64,000 nucleotides of DNA from Tulasnella sp. 424 (GCA_019633425.1 WSUB01000004.1:650484-714483); one strand, 5' to 3'. Counted from the first letter of the stretch, positions 23,372-36,131 are shown. A program made the numbers and translations. Notes: generated by a model not told the origin, from the letters alone.

Positions 23372-24936
23372 CTAGAATAGGCTGTTAGGATGTCGACTCT
23401 GCGATGTTCCTTGGAGTACAGGAAACTTCACGTTCCTGAATTCATTCATCGCCGCCAACCTTTCGCTAAGACCCAAGGAGGCACTCGAGAACAGCCCATC
23501 GAGCTTTCGAGGTGCCGCCAACGAGCCCGTCCTGATGGAGCTACGCCTGAGGACCGCTATGCAGAGCCGTAGTAACCCATTGTTATCTATATCGTATCGG
23601 TAAGTTGAATCATTTATTAAGATTCGTCGAAGTTTCGGACAGGGCCAATGCTCCGCGTATTCGGCTCCGTGCACCGGTTGCGGGGCAGACAAGTACTGAA
23701 GAATTGGCTCCTGATCGTTCCTCAATTCCAGGACTTCTATAGTCTGCCGCAGGTCCTCTTCCATCCGTATCATGAGAGGGATTGTCGTAAGATCCGCCTG
23801 GGACGCTAGGACACCGAAGGCACGAGCACCGAGCGACAGGGATGTGGCTCCCGGGAAATTCTTCAGTCCAATAGCCTCCGCTAAGTCATCCCATGCCTCT
23901 AATCCTCGCAGGAAAACAGATAAAATCGAGCCCGAACATTCAGAAGTTTGAAATGGTATGCTGGGCGCGAGCCATGCCGGATTTAGCGTTTGTATTTCTA
24001 AAGAGCCGCTGCCATCGGTGTATCGCGCGGTGTATGCCAGACGGATCTCCTTTGTTGCCATGAAAATGCGGCTGAGTGCTTTTGGTAGTTCGGAAGTCGA
24101 TGTGGTTTCGAAGTGAGTAGGTTGGCAATTGCTGACGTGAAGTGTCTTGCATGAGGGAATGGAGAGCCGCCATAATAGGCGGTGAGAGAGCGAGGAAGCG
24201 ATCGAACTTAGAATGAGAGTTTCCAGGTGGGGAAGATGGATTAAGCTGCTTTCTTGGGGCTCAGGTAATGGCTCCGGGTAGGAAGGCGCGATGATCTTGT
24301 GGATTGGCGAAAAGTCCCCCGGAGTGTACAAGTCACGGAGGACAAGACGGCGTAGGAGGGGCGAGCCGCGAAGGAGATCAAAGATCTGATCATTCGTGGG
24401 AGGACCGTAGAGGCATTCGAGCCAGAGGGATTCGAGACGCAGGGAATCGAGGATGCCCCAATCGAGGTTGAAGGTTCGTAGATGTAAGGTATGGAGTTTG
24501 GTGGGATTCGGGATAGTGGTCGGTGCCATGCCGCCATGCCTGAATCTAGTGCAACCACCAGGCGTTGAAGATTGGTTGCCGATTTGATGACGCGTTCCAA
24601 TGACGGATGGTGTCGGCGGGCTTCGTACTCCAGCCCGATCCACCGACTCGGGCGTGACCGAGCCGCCATGTCTTCCAACCACTTCTGTGTATTGCTCCGC
24701 ACCATAAGCGGGCCTAGTGGATTGTGCTTGAGCACGCGGTCGTTTTGGAGTTGGTAATGCCATGGCTGGATCGTGCACCAGAGTTGGGGAGTTCCGAGCA
24801 CGATACGCTTCCATCTGTTGCACACTTTCAGCAACGCTTCCGTTTTCTGAACTGTCCATCCGGCGAATCCTCCAAGCGCGATGAGAAAGATATCAACGAG
24901 AAGCTCGGGAGGAAGCTTGTTGATGGAGTCTTCCAT
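23372..24936 (-). pseudogene. F-box protein gene, frameshifted by an 8-bp tandem duplication
   Basis: The ATG at 24936 opens MEDSINKLPPELLVDIFLIA, a typical F-box start, with LLKVCNRWKRIVLGTPQLW completing the domain (residues 1-60). The frame ends early, but the rest continues in another frame to 23372 with leucine-rich, LRR-like sequence (LHTLHLRTF, SPLLRRLVLRDLYTPGDF, LPHLETLILSSI). At 24525-24540 the forward word GCCATGCC occurs twice in tandem. Counting one copy leaves 1557 nt, exactly 519 codons, with no stop. F-box proteins are substrate receptors of SCF ubiquitin ligases. Either a recent null allele or an assembly error. Confidence 0.8.
24525..24540. repeat. 8-bp direct repeat causing the F-box frameshift
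   Basis: GCCATGCC at 24525-24532 and again at 24533-24540, directly adjacent. Confidence 0.9.
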
Positions 24937-25909
24937 GCTCCGAGAGAGTAGAAGACGGATTTATGGAAAGAGGAGTAGTGAAAGTGCCAATCGGGTCGTC
25001 GGATTGCTGAAGAGTGGCCAATGTCCTTGATATCTTTGCTTCAAACCTATATTTTTAGTATAAATGTACCCCAGGGGATTGCCTGGAGAAGCGGTATCAC
25101 TGACCTGTTCACTCCAGGGACTCAGACAGTTGTACCAATTCCTCGATCAATCAACCTCGCTTGTCCAGACGCACTTCAGAGGATGGTGGGATGTTGTCTC
25201 CAGGTAACAGAGCCAGTGATGTCCGTCTCTCTCGAGCAAAGGGCACAAGGTGATGGCCGTGGTGCTTGGGGGGTACGACGATGACCACGCCATCCGAACA
25301 AACGTTCCCTCTCTCTCTGCATCCCGCCCAATGCCGTTGTTCAGAGCACCAAGTGCAGTCCGCAAAACTCCTATTCAAGGATCTAAATAGAAGGAACTAA
25401 ATACAATAGACCATATCGATCGATGAGGATAAAACTAACGAAACCAGACAACGAAGTCCTAAGAAACGGGGAGGGGAGGGAAACTGTGAGAGTGGGTCAT
25501 ATGCATGTCGTGACAGGATGAGAGAGAGATCAGAAAGAAAGGAGGAAGGCAGGAGCTAAACAAAAATGAGAGCGACCGACAACCGAGTAAGTCGAAGAGT
25601 ATTATAGCACACGGGGAAGAAAAAGAAAGATCAGAGTTAGCGAAAAGCCCAGAAGAACGGAAGGGAAACAAAATGGAACGAGTGAGGTAGTTTGGAACTA
25701 TCTCTGCATGTCGAGCGAGAGAGACGAGCAGTAATGAAGTAATAAACAGGCATTACGCGAGGGACAGCCATCATCATCACCAGAATAGTCAGTCGTGATG
25801 CGGGTCCATGGAAGGCGAATCTTGAAGTACGTTGTGGAGAGAGATAGAGAAAGAGACCGGGAGTGGGTTGGCGAAGCCAAAGGGTCACCAGGACGCCTTA
25901 AAAAACCGC
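24937..25909. other. Spacer between the AGC kinase 3' end and the F-box gene start
   Basis: About 970 bp. It should hold the F-box promoter and the kinase 3' untranslated region (CT/GA-rich tracts near 25450-25680). No credible gene was found. Confidence 0.4.
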
Positions 25910-28677
25910 TTATGGGATATCCCCATCGTGTGTGAGGGTAACGCTCGAGAAGGCACCGAACAGGTCGTCCTCCGGCGCGAGTTTCGGGCTGAGAAGACCG
26001 CCATGCGATCGCAGACCTCCGTTCGGCGGAGGATCCATGCCGTCGTCGGGACCGAGGCCAGGAGTACCAGGAACGGAGCCCGCACCAGCAACAGCTCGAA
26101 TCGTACCGTCGCCATGCTTGTCGAGGTCCATGGACTTGGATTCCCTCATCGAGCGGAAGTTGACGGCGTCGATGCCGTTGGATGCGGCGGGCACGATCGG
26201 CGGAGTCTGATTTCGCAAGAGACCCCAGTTGATCTTGGAGAACCACCTGTGGGCTTTGACTTCGCTGGCTCCGCTTTGGCTTCCCAGTCGATGGGTCTCG
26301 TCCTTGGCCAGTAAACGTAGGATGCACTCTTTGCCCTCCCTGAGTGTGGAAACCGGCATCAGCATCCAGAATAAGAAAGAAGCGGGGGACGGTGGAGGCG
26401 TGTGCTGAAAAAGAAAAGCCGCTTACTTGGTAACCTTGGGTTGCTCTGGGAAGGCAACGTCTAAGGTCATGACGTTTGCGAACGTTGCACTGCGATGAGC
26501 ACCCTTGAAAGGCGTGGTAGCGAACTGATAGTACAAAGGGGGGCCACTTAGCAACCACCTCCGCATCGGACGGATTAATCTATTACTCACGATCATCTCA
26601 TAGATCAGGATCCCCAGTGTCCACCAGTCAACCGCGGACGTGTGTCCCAAGTTCTTGATCACTTCCGGAGCAATATACTCTGTAAATGAGGACGGGAAAT
26701 GATCAGCCAAAACTGCGCCCGGTGACACCGCGTGAAGGTGTGTGATGTAAAACATCGAAGGACTTGCCTTCTGTTCCCACAAAAGAGTTGGTCCTGAAGT
26801 CTGATGTGCACACCTTCGTGTCGATCAGCGGGATCCCTCCGGGTTCGATTTGGGTGACCGTAGCAGGACGACCGCCGGCCTGGCCGGATTGTTTGGCCAG
26901 GTCGAAGTCTGTAAGCATAATGTGACCGGACTGATGGAGCAAGATGTCTGCGGAACAATGGAACGAAGATGATGAGCGAATTATTCTATTAGGAGCTGCA
27001 ATTAGGGGTTGCTCACTTTCTGGTTTTAGGTCACGATAGATGAAGCCCATCAGATGCAGGTACTCCAATGCGGCTGTGACTTCGGCGGCGTAGAAACGAG
27101 CATCATCCTCCACTAGGCATTTTCCCGGACGAGTTTGGAGTGCTCGGAAAAACTCTCCGCCCATACAATATTCCATGCAGAAATAAAGGTACTCCTCGGA
27201 CTGGAACGAGTGGTAGAGGGTGACGATGAAAGGATGATTGGCGGTCGCAAGGATCTCTTGCTCAGCGAGGGCACGCTTGATCTTCTTCCTTGCAATCATC
27301 TCCTTCTTCGAGAGCACTAGTGATATAGACGTAATCAGTGAATTGCCCCCATGCCGGATCCCCCTCTCCCCCCAAAGTATACTAACCCTTCATGGCAAAT
27401 AGCTTATCCGTCTTCTTTTCTCGAACCAAGTACACTCGACCCACATCACCTCGTCCGAGAAGTTTGACCTTCTGGAAGCTGCTCGGCCCAACTTGCACAC
27501 TCCTCACTTTGATGGAGTTGCTCGAGTAGGTCCGACGGAACGTCTGGCGAGGAGTCTGGCCAGCGTTGGGCGACAGCGTCAGGTTGCCGCCTGGACCATA
27601 TGCTGACGGGTCCTTGGGAGATTTTCCGTCCGTGCTTGAGGTCAACGCTGCGACGCTATTGGCGCGAGTTGGTCGGGTGCCTGGCGGTCGGAGGGCTTTG
27701 CCGCCTTTTGATGACTTGGACGAAAGTGTATCGATGGAAGCTGTCCCCAGTTCCGAAGCGGTACCGGGCGGAGAGTAATGGGTTACGACGGTGGGGGAAT
27801 TCGGAACTGGGGGCAAGGGGGTGATCTCTGCTGGTGCGAGCAGCCCGTTTTTCGTTGTGGATGAGTTCGAGTTGGGACCGAAAAGACGCTTGGCGTTTGG
27901 CGCGGAGGCCACTCGCCGTATGAATCTTGATGCGGCGGAAGTGGCGGAAGATGGTTTTGCGGGAGGGGAGTTGGTGGGTGATTGGGAAAAGTGCGATCCT
28001 GACGGCGATGTGATTGATTGCTTGAACGTTCGCGTCGCTGGGGACTGAGACGTTGGCGACGCCGTCAGCTGGTCCGTTGCAATAGCCTGCACGTCGCCTT
28101 TTGCGGCAGACGTGGAGGCCTTGAAATTGTTGTTCGAGAGTTTGCTGAGGAGTTTGTACTTTTCGGGTTTGCGGGTGGCAGGAGCAGCGGACGTAGGGGT
28201 CGACACTGCTGTCGTTGTCGAAGACAAAGGCGAATGAGAAGCCGACCTGTACGGCGAGCCCGGGACTCTTTTGGCAGTGCCATCCATCGTCGCAGCTGAC
28301 TGTGGTGGGTGATTGCTGGGTGGCTGTTGCTGACCAACGCCGGTGTTTTGCTGCGAGTCGCTTGAGCGAGTCTCGGAGGAATTGTAAGACCGCGAAAACC
28401 GGTCGCTGCTGCTGACTGGAGGCGGATCAAAAGACGTAGTAGCGGACTGGGGAGGACTCTGATGGATGGTAGGGGAGTTGGGAGGATGATGTGGCTGATT
28501 GCGGGTGTCTATGACAAGGGTGTCTGCGATGATGGGCGTGGTGGGGAGGGTCGGATGTTGGTGATTTTTCTTCTTGATGCCAAAGCGAGGCAGACGCCAA
28601 CCGCTTGATGTGGACGTCGCTGAGGGATGCTGAGGTGCTACGGCGACGTCTGGCATTTGCGAACGAGTGGACCGCAT
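25910..28677 (-). CDS. nrc-2: AGC kinase of the Fpk1/Kin82/NRC-2 (flippase kinase) type
   Basis: Six exons (minus): 28677-27387, 27316-27017, 26947-26768, 26679-26591, 26524-26427, 26339-25910; 795 aa. About 405 residues of low-complexity Ser/Thr/Pro-rich regulatory sequence precede the kinase: [47 protein letters not shown], a long insert before the activation loop, [49 protein letters not shown]. The TDFDLAK motif, the long T-loop insert and the [15 protein letters not shown] context are characteristic of Fpk1/NRC-2, which phosphorylates P4-ATPase flippases and governs polarity. Intron 3 is GC-AG (donor GCAAGT at 26767). The ATG at 28677 is chosen because the in-frame sequence above it, back to an ATG at 28800, is a pyrimidine-rich leader. 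Its first codons recur in the array downstream. Confidence 0.92.
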
Positions 28678-30290
28678 TGAAGTTGCAGAAGGAGTGAAAA
28701 AAGAGAGGCAAAAAGATGAGGGGAGAAGAGACAAGTCGCTGGGTGGATGGACTTTCTGTAGCAAAACGTCGTCGGGGACTGGACTGCCCCTGGATGACAT
28801 AACTCCGACTCCCTCTCGCAAAAAAAGCCCAACGCTCCATCTCCCCCCTCTATCGAAAATGACACAGGGATTTACCAGTATTGCCAGTCAAGGCAGCGAA
28901 TTCGAAGACTCGTCTGCAAGCTTCGTGGTTCTTTCAACTTGTTATCGAGAGCAAACGATAATCGCGCAAGTGCTCCACCCGCATGACGGCACCGAGCCCG
29001 CCCAGCGCCCAGGGTCTTGGGATCACCGGGAGAAGCGGTCCCCCTTGCAGCTGCTTTCAGACCTCGCTTTGATTTGCAGGCGAAAAGCACATCCCATGTT
29101 TGAACAAAAAAACCAAACACACATCCCTTTTCATGAACACGCTGAAATTAACAAGTTCTGGGGTATTTCGCAATAGCGTCCCTAGTTCGCCACACGGTCT
29201 GGGAGAACCATTCGCTCATGTGGGCGGTGTTCGGGGCTCCTCACTCCTCCTAAAGATGTCAGCCGACTCGGGTTCGAACAGGCTGGGCTACTTGAGACTT
29301 GCAAGTTTATCTCGACTCAGGTTCATTCTTGGGATAGTGTTATGAAATGAGAAGTCGCTGCACCGACCATGGGCATCTTATCGCATCCATCATTTGCATG
29401 TCGCCAGTATTGGACGTCTTAGATCTACATCCTTTCTTTCCGTGGATGAAAAGTTTCGCAATGCCCAAATATTACATTGAGCTAGGGGCCATGAGTAGAG
29501 AAGTACACATCTCACGCTTGGGGACCAACACCCCTGATGACGCAGAAAACACGATGGTCACACACGTTCAAGCATTCACGTCTTCAATTTTGCCAAGGCG
29601 GAGAATTAGGCTATGAGGTTGGATGGCTGAAGGACGTCAAGTTGCGGGAGACCGTTCGGGAAGCCTTGCAAGTGTGGAAAACAGCTCATGAGGATTGGCT
29701 CGACGTTATAAATACTTGCCAGCTGCACGAATCGACTGCCGAACAGCGCCGCTTGGTGGCTGCACTTCTGTTCGGGAAATCCCCCGTGCCCCTTGTCTGC
29801 CTAAATGATCGACACAAAGCATCCATGGGAAGCTAAAGCAAGCCACAAACGTAAAAATGAAGATCATTCCCAGCTCTCGTAAAATGTGCAGATCCCGCCC
29901 GACCTTTTGGGGGTCGGCCCGTGCGGATCCAAGCCTTTGGTGAAGGCTGAGTTGAGGACAAATAAGACCCGTAGAACAACATCACCGAGTCATTGCTACC
30001 AGCTCTAGCTTGTGAACCCCTTCCTTCCCTCTTGTTAACTTTGCGTCGAACAGACACGATGGCCGCACACATGCATAGACGAGAAATGAGGTCACAGAAT
30101 ATGGATGATCGGAAGATACTAAATGGCGGGATCTTGAGAGAATAGTCTAGAATGACAAGAATGTGCACTCCGTTCGTTTATCTACAATGAAGCTCGGTTA
30201 CCGCTAGTACGCGTACCAAAAAGCTCGTCTGTTATTAAGCCGCGCTCCGTAATCACAAGGAGCGAGCAGTAGCGGTCGGAACTGGAGGCT
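28639..30290 (+). repeat. R1: AGC-kinase 5' end plus non-coding array repeat
   Basis: From about the thirteenth codon of the AGC kinase gene through its leader and promoter and 1.5 kb beyond, this DNA recurs to the right (R2-R7). Shared landmarks include ACTGCCCCTGGATGAC (28787), CGCTGAAATTAACAAGTTCT (29141), GAAATGAGAAGTCGCTGCAC (29343), TCACGCTTGGGGACCAACAC (29512) and AAGCTAAAGCAAGCCACAAA (29831). Open frames in it are short and differ between copies by indels, so it is called non-coding. Confidence 0.82.
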
Positions 30291-31308
30291 TTAAGGAGCG
30301 CCATGATCGCTAAAGCCTACTTTCTTCATGTCGAGGACAGCCACCCCTCCGCTTTTCAGGCCCACTGCAAGCTGATCACCCGCACTCTGCCAATCCATGT
30401 CTGGAGCTTTGCCGGACTGGAGATCCCACTCGAATAGCAAGGTGCCCGTCTAGAAGCAACGATGCGGCAATGAGAGATGGCGTTTGGAGTATAAAAGTAA
30501 AACAGAGACCCACAGAAGAAGAGAAGATCAAAACACGACCATTCGCTGTTCCAGCAGCGAAATATCGTCCTCGAGGACTGAACGTTCGCATCCACACCTT
30601 GTCTTCGGGGGTTAGAAGCTCCTTTATGCAGGATCCGTTTCGAGTATCGCAGACCCTTGAATTGAGATCGGACGACGTTCTAGAGAGGAAACGAGCGGTC
30701 AGGAACCCACACCGACGGACCCGAGGCACGCTGACTTACGACACCAGTAGGTACTGCATTGCAGGATCCAGGCTTGGGCACCAATCCAGGGACGCGGTCG
30801 CGCCAGCACCACCCCTTAGCACCCATTTTTGGGCAGCATCGGTCTGACCGGGTGGGAATTGAATGGGGGGTCGGCCTCTATAGCATCCATGTTCCAGATA
30901 CGAATAGTTGAGTCGTGACCCGAGGATGCAAGCAGAGTTTTATCCTTCGATAGGCGTAACATAGAGACCCGATTTTCGTGGCCGGTGAATGTACGCAGCG
31001 GGATTTCTTTGTGAAGACGGCAAATATGGATTTGCCAATCACTGCCACACGAGACCAACGTTTCGTTATCGAACCAGAGGGCGTCATGCACGAAATCTGT
31101 TGGTTCGCGACCACCTTTAGTATCGACGTGCGGAACTAGTGCCCCAAATAAACTCCATACCACCGTGAAGCTGAAAGACCTGGCGGATTTCCGAGGTCCT
31201 CGTATCCCATACGACCACAGCTCCGTCGTCGTCGTCAAACTCGGTTCCACAGGCGCCGAGCAGAGATAGACCGTCGGGAGACCACATTGACTCCAATGGC
31301 TTGCAGCC
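30291..31308 (-). pseudogene. TBL1-like WD40 fragment (C-terminal half of a kinase-WD40 gene)
   Basis: Matches the last four exons of KW1-KW3. The final exon 30449-30291 is open, and preceding exons encode RVCDTRNGSCIKELL, SFSPRG-type blades and IHICRLHKEIPLRTFTGHEN. A one-base deletion in the region after DAIEAD (near 30870) shifts the frame. The copy ends at 31308 against the TA target site of a transposon; nothing of its N-terminal half or kinase follows on the other side. Not functional. Confidence 0.82.
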
Positions 31309-31310
31309 TA

Positions 31311-31333
31311 CTGTACTATTTCGTTAATACCGG
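31311..31333 (+). repeat. Left terminal inverted repeat
   Basis: 23 bp, perfect inverted match to 36132-36154; preceded by the TA target site. Confidence 0.95.
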
Positions 31334-31637
31334 ATGTCCCATGTCCCGACCCCCCATCCGGTCCGGTCAATTTTTGAGGTGTCCCCCGGTCCCGGCGGGT
31401 CGCGCCGCTCGGGACACGGTGTCCCCGCCGGTAAAACTTAATTTGCCGAATCCGGCGTTCCCGGCATACTAAATTGTAGTAAACTTTGTACAGGTGTATT
31501 AAATACGATCGAATGTATCATATAATGGGTTTGTAAGGCCAAAAGTCGAAAGAAACAAGTTTGTTGCAGCCTTCACGCTGTCCCCGCCCCCGGCGGAAGT
31601 TGCCGCCTGCTCCAGTTCCGTAGCCCCCACCGAGCGA

Positions 31638-34600
31638 TTACGATACCATGATGGCATCACCATCGACATCCTCAGCCTCCTTGGGCCAAATCTCATCCTC
31701 CGACTCGAAGAAGTCATCTTCGGAGTCCGAAGAGCTAGAGCTGCCATCATCCCCTGTTTCGGACATCTCCTCGTCTTCCTGGTAGACTGCGTGTGCCTCG
31801 ACGGATTCTGGACTCCCGGAAGTAATTTCGGCATAGAACACGGGATCGGCGGACCGCAAATCCAGAATGGCTTGTCGAGCTGAACGGCTGGTGAGACTTT
31901 GATGCGACAGGTTGAAATCGCCTGTTGCGCACAGCTCCCAGGACTGCAGAGTGTGAAGATCTGTGAACACGATTATGGCGACTCTCTCAACCAAAGCTCC
32001 CAAACTGACCTTAAGAACATGATCGCCCTGGTTCACCGCTTTCCATGCGGCGAGAAGCCACCCGGGTGTACGATTTCGAAGGGTACCAATTGTCTTGTCC
32101 AGGACTATTGATTCCGGAGAAATACCCGCTTCAAGAAACGCCGTAGTCTCCTTGATTATGTCCTCCAGGGCTGCACGGCGGATAGCTTCTTTGGCAAGAC
32201 GGTTGATGTTGGCATCGCAAGGCTGGAACAAGGACGTGCATCCGCCCGGACAGAATTGGAGGAGAATCCAGGGGTACATCGTCCGAAGCCAGCCCCGGAA
32301 CTCGGCGGATCTATGCACCGACCAGACATCGATGTACAGGATGCATCGCTGGTTCCCTGGGAGTTTCAACTCGTTTATCTTCCGCCTGAAGTACGGGGCA
32401 GCGATGTGGATGACGTAGTACCGCATTGTTTCCTGAGTAGCCCAGTAGGTAGAGGTCTTGGAAACTTCGAAACGGTGGCCGAGGGAGACCAGCTCATTGT
32501 ACGCGAAGGCGGTTGGCTTCGGAAGTGATCGTTGAGGGTCCTTCCCGGTGTATATGGCTTGAAAGGGGAGGGCGTCGCCGCTTTGCGACACGGAGAGCAT
32601 CAACGTGAATGCCCTCTTCTCCGTTTGACCAACAACGTCCACTTGCTTAGAATTCGTCTCGGCGTACGATGCCTTGGTGCCTTGAGCAAGGATGACTTGT
32701 GTCTGATCCGCATTTACAATGAGGGCGGCTGGGATATCCTCGTCGCGAACAGTACAGGCCATCCGAAGAAATGCCCTCCTTGTAAGCTCCGGTGCGTCTT
32801 TTGGGGTTGTCTGGGCTGCCTTTGTTGCACGACGGAAGGACCAACGGAGCCTTTGCCTTATAAAACGACGGACAAAGCTAGGCGAGCACAGGAAAAGACG
32901 GCCTTTGGCAGTTTCGCGTTCGAAGACTTCAGGCGCATCAAGGGTTATGAGCGCTATCATCAGGCCACGGATGGTGTTGAGATCGAGAGGGATTCCCGTC
33001 TTGCGCATCGCTTTCAGATTCTTTCGGATTGCCGAAATCACGTCGGGATAATCATCCTTGAGTAAGGAATTAGTCATTGCGTTCAACAACAAATGAAAAG
33101 CAACGTACAAGAATGTATTTGCGTGAAGGGTTCTTCTGTGGTACATCTCCCTTGGCCAATGCATCCGTGACAAAAGGTCGCCAGACAAGGCGATCAGGGA
33201 AGTTCGGATCCCGCCAATCCGAAATGCGTTGAGGCTGAAGTGTGGCGAAGAGATCGGGAAACTGGTGTTTTAGACGACGGACGATCTCTTTGGGACTGAA
33301 CGGGTAGCCAACCTGGCGAGCAACGGTATCAATGTGGCCGAAAACGAGGCGGTTTAACCATCGCATTCGACGAGCCGAGCGAGCGGTTCGCTTCGACTTT
33401 CGACCGCACGTATGCTTGGTTTTGCTATGATCGTGGGCTCGAATCTCACGATATGGTCGTGTCGCATCCGGCATCGAATGGTTACAAAGTGTCGAAGACG
33501 CAGGGTACTGAAGTCGGACCTTTAAGCAGTGGCATGTCAGTCGAGGAAAACATGCATCGATTGATGTCACTCACGGGAGCAGTCTTCCGTTTCTTCCCAT
33601 TTGGAAATCTCGCTCCGGACGAGATCTCTTCTTCAACCTTCCTCTTCCGGTAATCCCGCTTCCTCTCCCGTTCGTATTTCTTCCTCTCCTCCTGCTGCCA
33701 AAGGATGTGTTGCCGAGCCCTTTCCTTGGCCGCCTCTTTCTCCTCCTGACTCCTGCGAGACTTCTCCTTTTCCAGCTCAAGCCATTTTTTGCGGTCGATG
33801 GTTGGAAAGTTGAGCTTGCTCTGTTGCAACGGGCCAGTTGGGAGAGCGGCGGTCTTCTTTGGGGGCGAGGCAAAGGTAGAAGGTCGAACTTCCAGAGGAG
33901 TTATGGGGGGAGAGGGAGAGGGTGAGAGAATGGGATTGCGCTCTTGGGTGACTTCGGGTGGTGGTAGTGACGGTTGTCGGGGCTGTGATGAAACCGAGCA
34001 GACGATGGGATTGAAGTCCGCTTTGAGAGTTTCGTCTAAGTTAAAGTCGAAGGCTGGAGGGGGTGCAGAAGGGGAATTGTCGGTCGGAGAATATCCACTC
34101 TGAGAATAAACCGAGGGTTAGTTCCAAGACCAAAAGCGTGGTAATAAAAGAACGTACCATGGCAGCCGGTAATCCTTCTGAAAGACGAAGGAACCACCTC
34201 TCCCGATGTAATCATGACCCCTCTTGGGTCCAGGACTCTTCCCCAAGTGCGACATGAGCCATGATACTCAGAACAGCAACTCTGCATGAGTGGCCATCGG
34301 TCTGCTCGGTCGCATCGAAGTTGCGAGTGTCCTCCTCTGATAGTCCCTCTTCCTCAGGCAATGGCAGAACGGACGCTAGCCACCAGTCGAGAAGCTCCAA
34401 AACACCATCCGGAGCAATGAAGTTATCGGGATCAAGGGAATCGAAGTAAATGCAGCTTCGGTTCATGAGATCGACATACAGATAAGTCCAATGGCAATGG
34501 AGGTGGACAGGAATCATGAGAAAAGGTACGTGTCCATCGCGGACGAGTGTATCGAGTTTGCGCGGTCGAATTGGGTTCCAGGTTGGGTGTTGAGAGCGGT

Positions 34601-35390
34601 TGAGGGCGAGGGATCCAAGGAAAAAGGTGCTCAACACACGGCTGTGCGAGTCTTCCCCAAGCCGCATGTTGATCCAATCCCCGGCGGCGTTCATGTGCTC
34701 ATCGGTGAGCCAATTGTCGCCGAGAAATCCTGCAAGATCGGTGCCGTGCAAGACTGCAGATCGAAATTGCTCGAGAGGGGTGTACCATACCAGGGTGTTG
34801 AGGCGAGTCACGCATTGAGAATGAACCTCGACCTCGGCAGGATCCGATTCTCCCCTCTGCAACCATCGCAGGGATGCGCGCCACAAGCGCGCAGAACTCT
34901 CCGCCACTTCCATTTGCGTAAGACACTTTGCAAACCAAAAGGGAAAGAGGCCGTCGACAAATCCGAGGGAGATATGCAATGACTGAAACTCGCTGGCTAG
35001 GGTGCTTTCAAGGCCTTCACGAATTCTCCGAATGGCGGATCTCTCGGGTAGAGGGGAAGTCTGAATGATAGCAAGGGTAAGGTCGAGCCCTGCCTCATCC
35101 GGTGAGGTGAAGTGGGTGGGTAGTGATGGGTGAAATGAGAGAGTGGGACGCGAGGAAGAGGAATGATCCGGAAATTGGATAAGGAGGCTGGTGGCGGAAA
35201 GTGAATCAGGCGGGATGAGGGCATTCCAAATGTGATGGGGTGGAGCGACTGGGATGGGATCTCCGTCCATGTCTTCTCCGTCCAAATCAATGACTATAGA
35301 GAGAAAATAGTAATGACGCAAATGTATGAGCTACCTTGTTGGTTACGGTGTTGTAAGGTAGAAAAGCTTACCTGGAGGAACTTGAGGCAT
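31638..35390 (-). CDS. Transposon protein: Ulp1-like cysteine peptidase fused to DDE transposase, one internal TGA
   Basis: Six exons (minus): 35390-35372, 35293-34158, 34099-33575, 33507-33109, 33056-32010, 31943-31638; 1143 codons, all junctions in phase. Residues 1-366 are Ulp1/C48-like: WLTDEHMNAAGDWIN, catalytic His in HCHWTYLYVDL, Asp in YFDSLD, Gln and Cys in EQTDGHSCRVAVL. Then a TGA at 34212-34214 (codon 367), after which the same frame stays open. Residues 560-690: Lys/Glu coiled coil and a helix-turn-helix-like region (SPKEIVRRLKHQFPDLF). Residues 800-980: transposase triad D811 (NADQTQ), D936 (YIDVWSVHR), D974 (TSLFQPCDANINR). The C-terminus is acidic/Ser-rich. The stop may have arisen from CGA (C-to-T at CpG) or separates two proteins. 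Not translated through unless read through. Confidence 0.8.
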
Positions 35391-36131
35391 GTGAGTTCAG
35401 GATGGCAAGAGGATTTTGGATGGTAGATGATGAGCAGTGAGCGAGAATAAGGAGGAGAGTTGAAAAGGCGTTGGGGAAATTGGCAAGGGAGGAACGTTGC
35501 CCCAACCTGCCATGGCTGCTCGGTCTTTTGAACAAGTGGCGGGCGAAGTTGGGTTTTTTTTCACTTTCCCATGGATGCTAAATAAGGATTAACGTGGTCC
35601 GAATTAGGAATAACACCTCCTTCCTGGACTGGTCGTACCTGCTCACGTCATCTTAAGTTTGATGTTCCCTGAGATGGTGACTTGCGATCATGGAGGTCCG
35701 GCGAAGGGAATTGATTATTGCATCATGAACTGCCGCTGTATCTTGCACTGAGGTCCAGATGAAAGGTATTGGTATACAAGTTCAGATAAAGTGAGGAGCT
35801 GGCAAGAGGAGAGGAGAGTCGCACTCGAGTGGTGGCAAGAACGCATTCGAAAGACGCGTGAAATTCTACTCTACGAAAAAAGACCCTCGCCAGAGGTTGT
35901 GTTTCACTCTTACGGCGAACAGCGGGGAAGTCTAAATTACGCGATTCCTTCTTCACAATTGTTTCGGCCGCTTGGCACACAGGTCACTGAAACCAGTCAC
36001 CGTCGGCTTCCGGAAATAGGAACCCGGGTCGCCATCCGCTCCGGTCAACCGCTGTCCGGTGTCCCATCGACCGACGCCGTCCCTCCGGTACGGTTCCGCC
36101 GGTAAGAAATTTGTCCCTTGTCCCATGTGCG

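Noticed and set aside
28677..28800. Start of the AGC kinase at the in-frame ATG at 28800
   Set aside because: The extra 41 codons are a pyrimidine-rich leader and lie in the non-coding part of the repeats; the ATG at 28677 is preferred, though not proven.
29255..29290. tRNA-like GGTTCGAAC word in the R repeats
   Set aside because: The flanking bases cannot form a T-stem and no other tRNA arms are present.
29138..29345. Plus-strand ORF in R (ERLKLT-like peptide, recurs at 44285 and 58640)
   Set aside because: Reading frame is interrupted by indels between copies; similarity is explained by DNA duplication.
34212..35321. Ulp1-like ORF as an independent gene with its own end
   Set aside because: The frame continues open after one TGA and splices in phase into the transposase exons, so one interrupted gene explains the data better. 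Kept open as an alternative.
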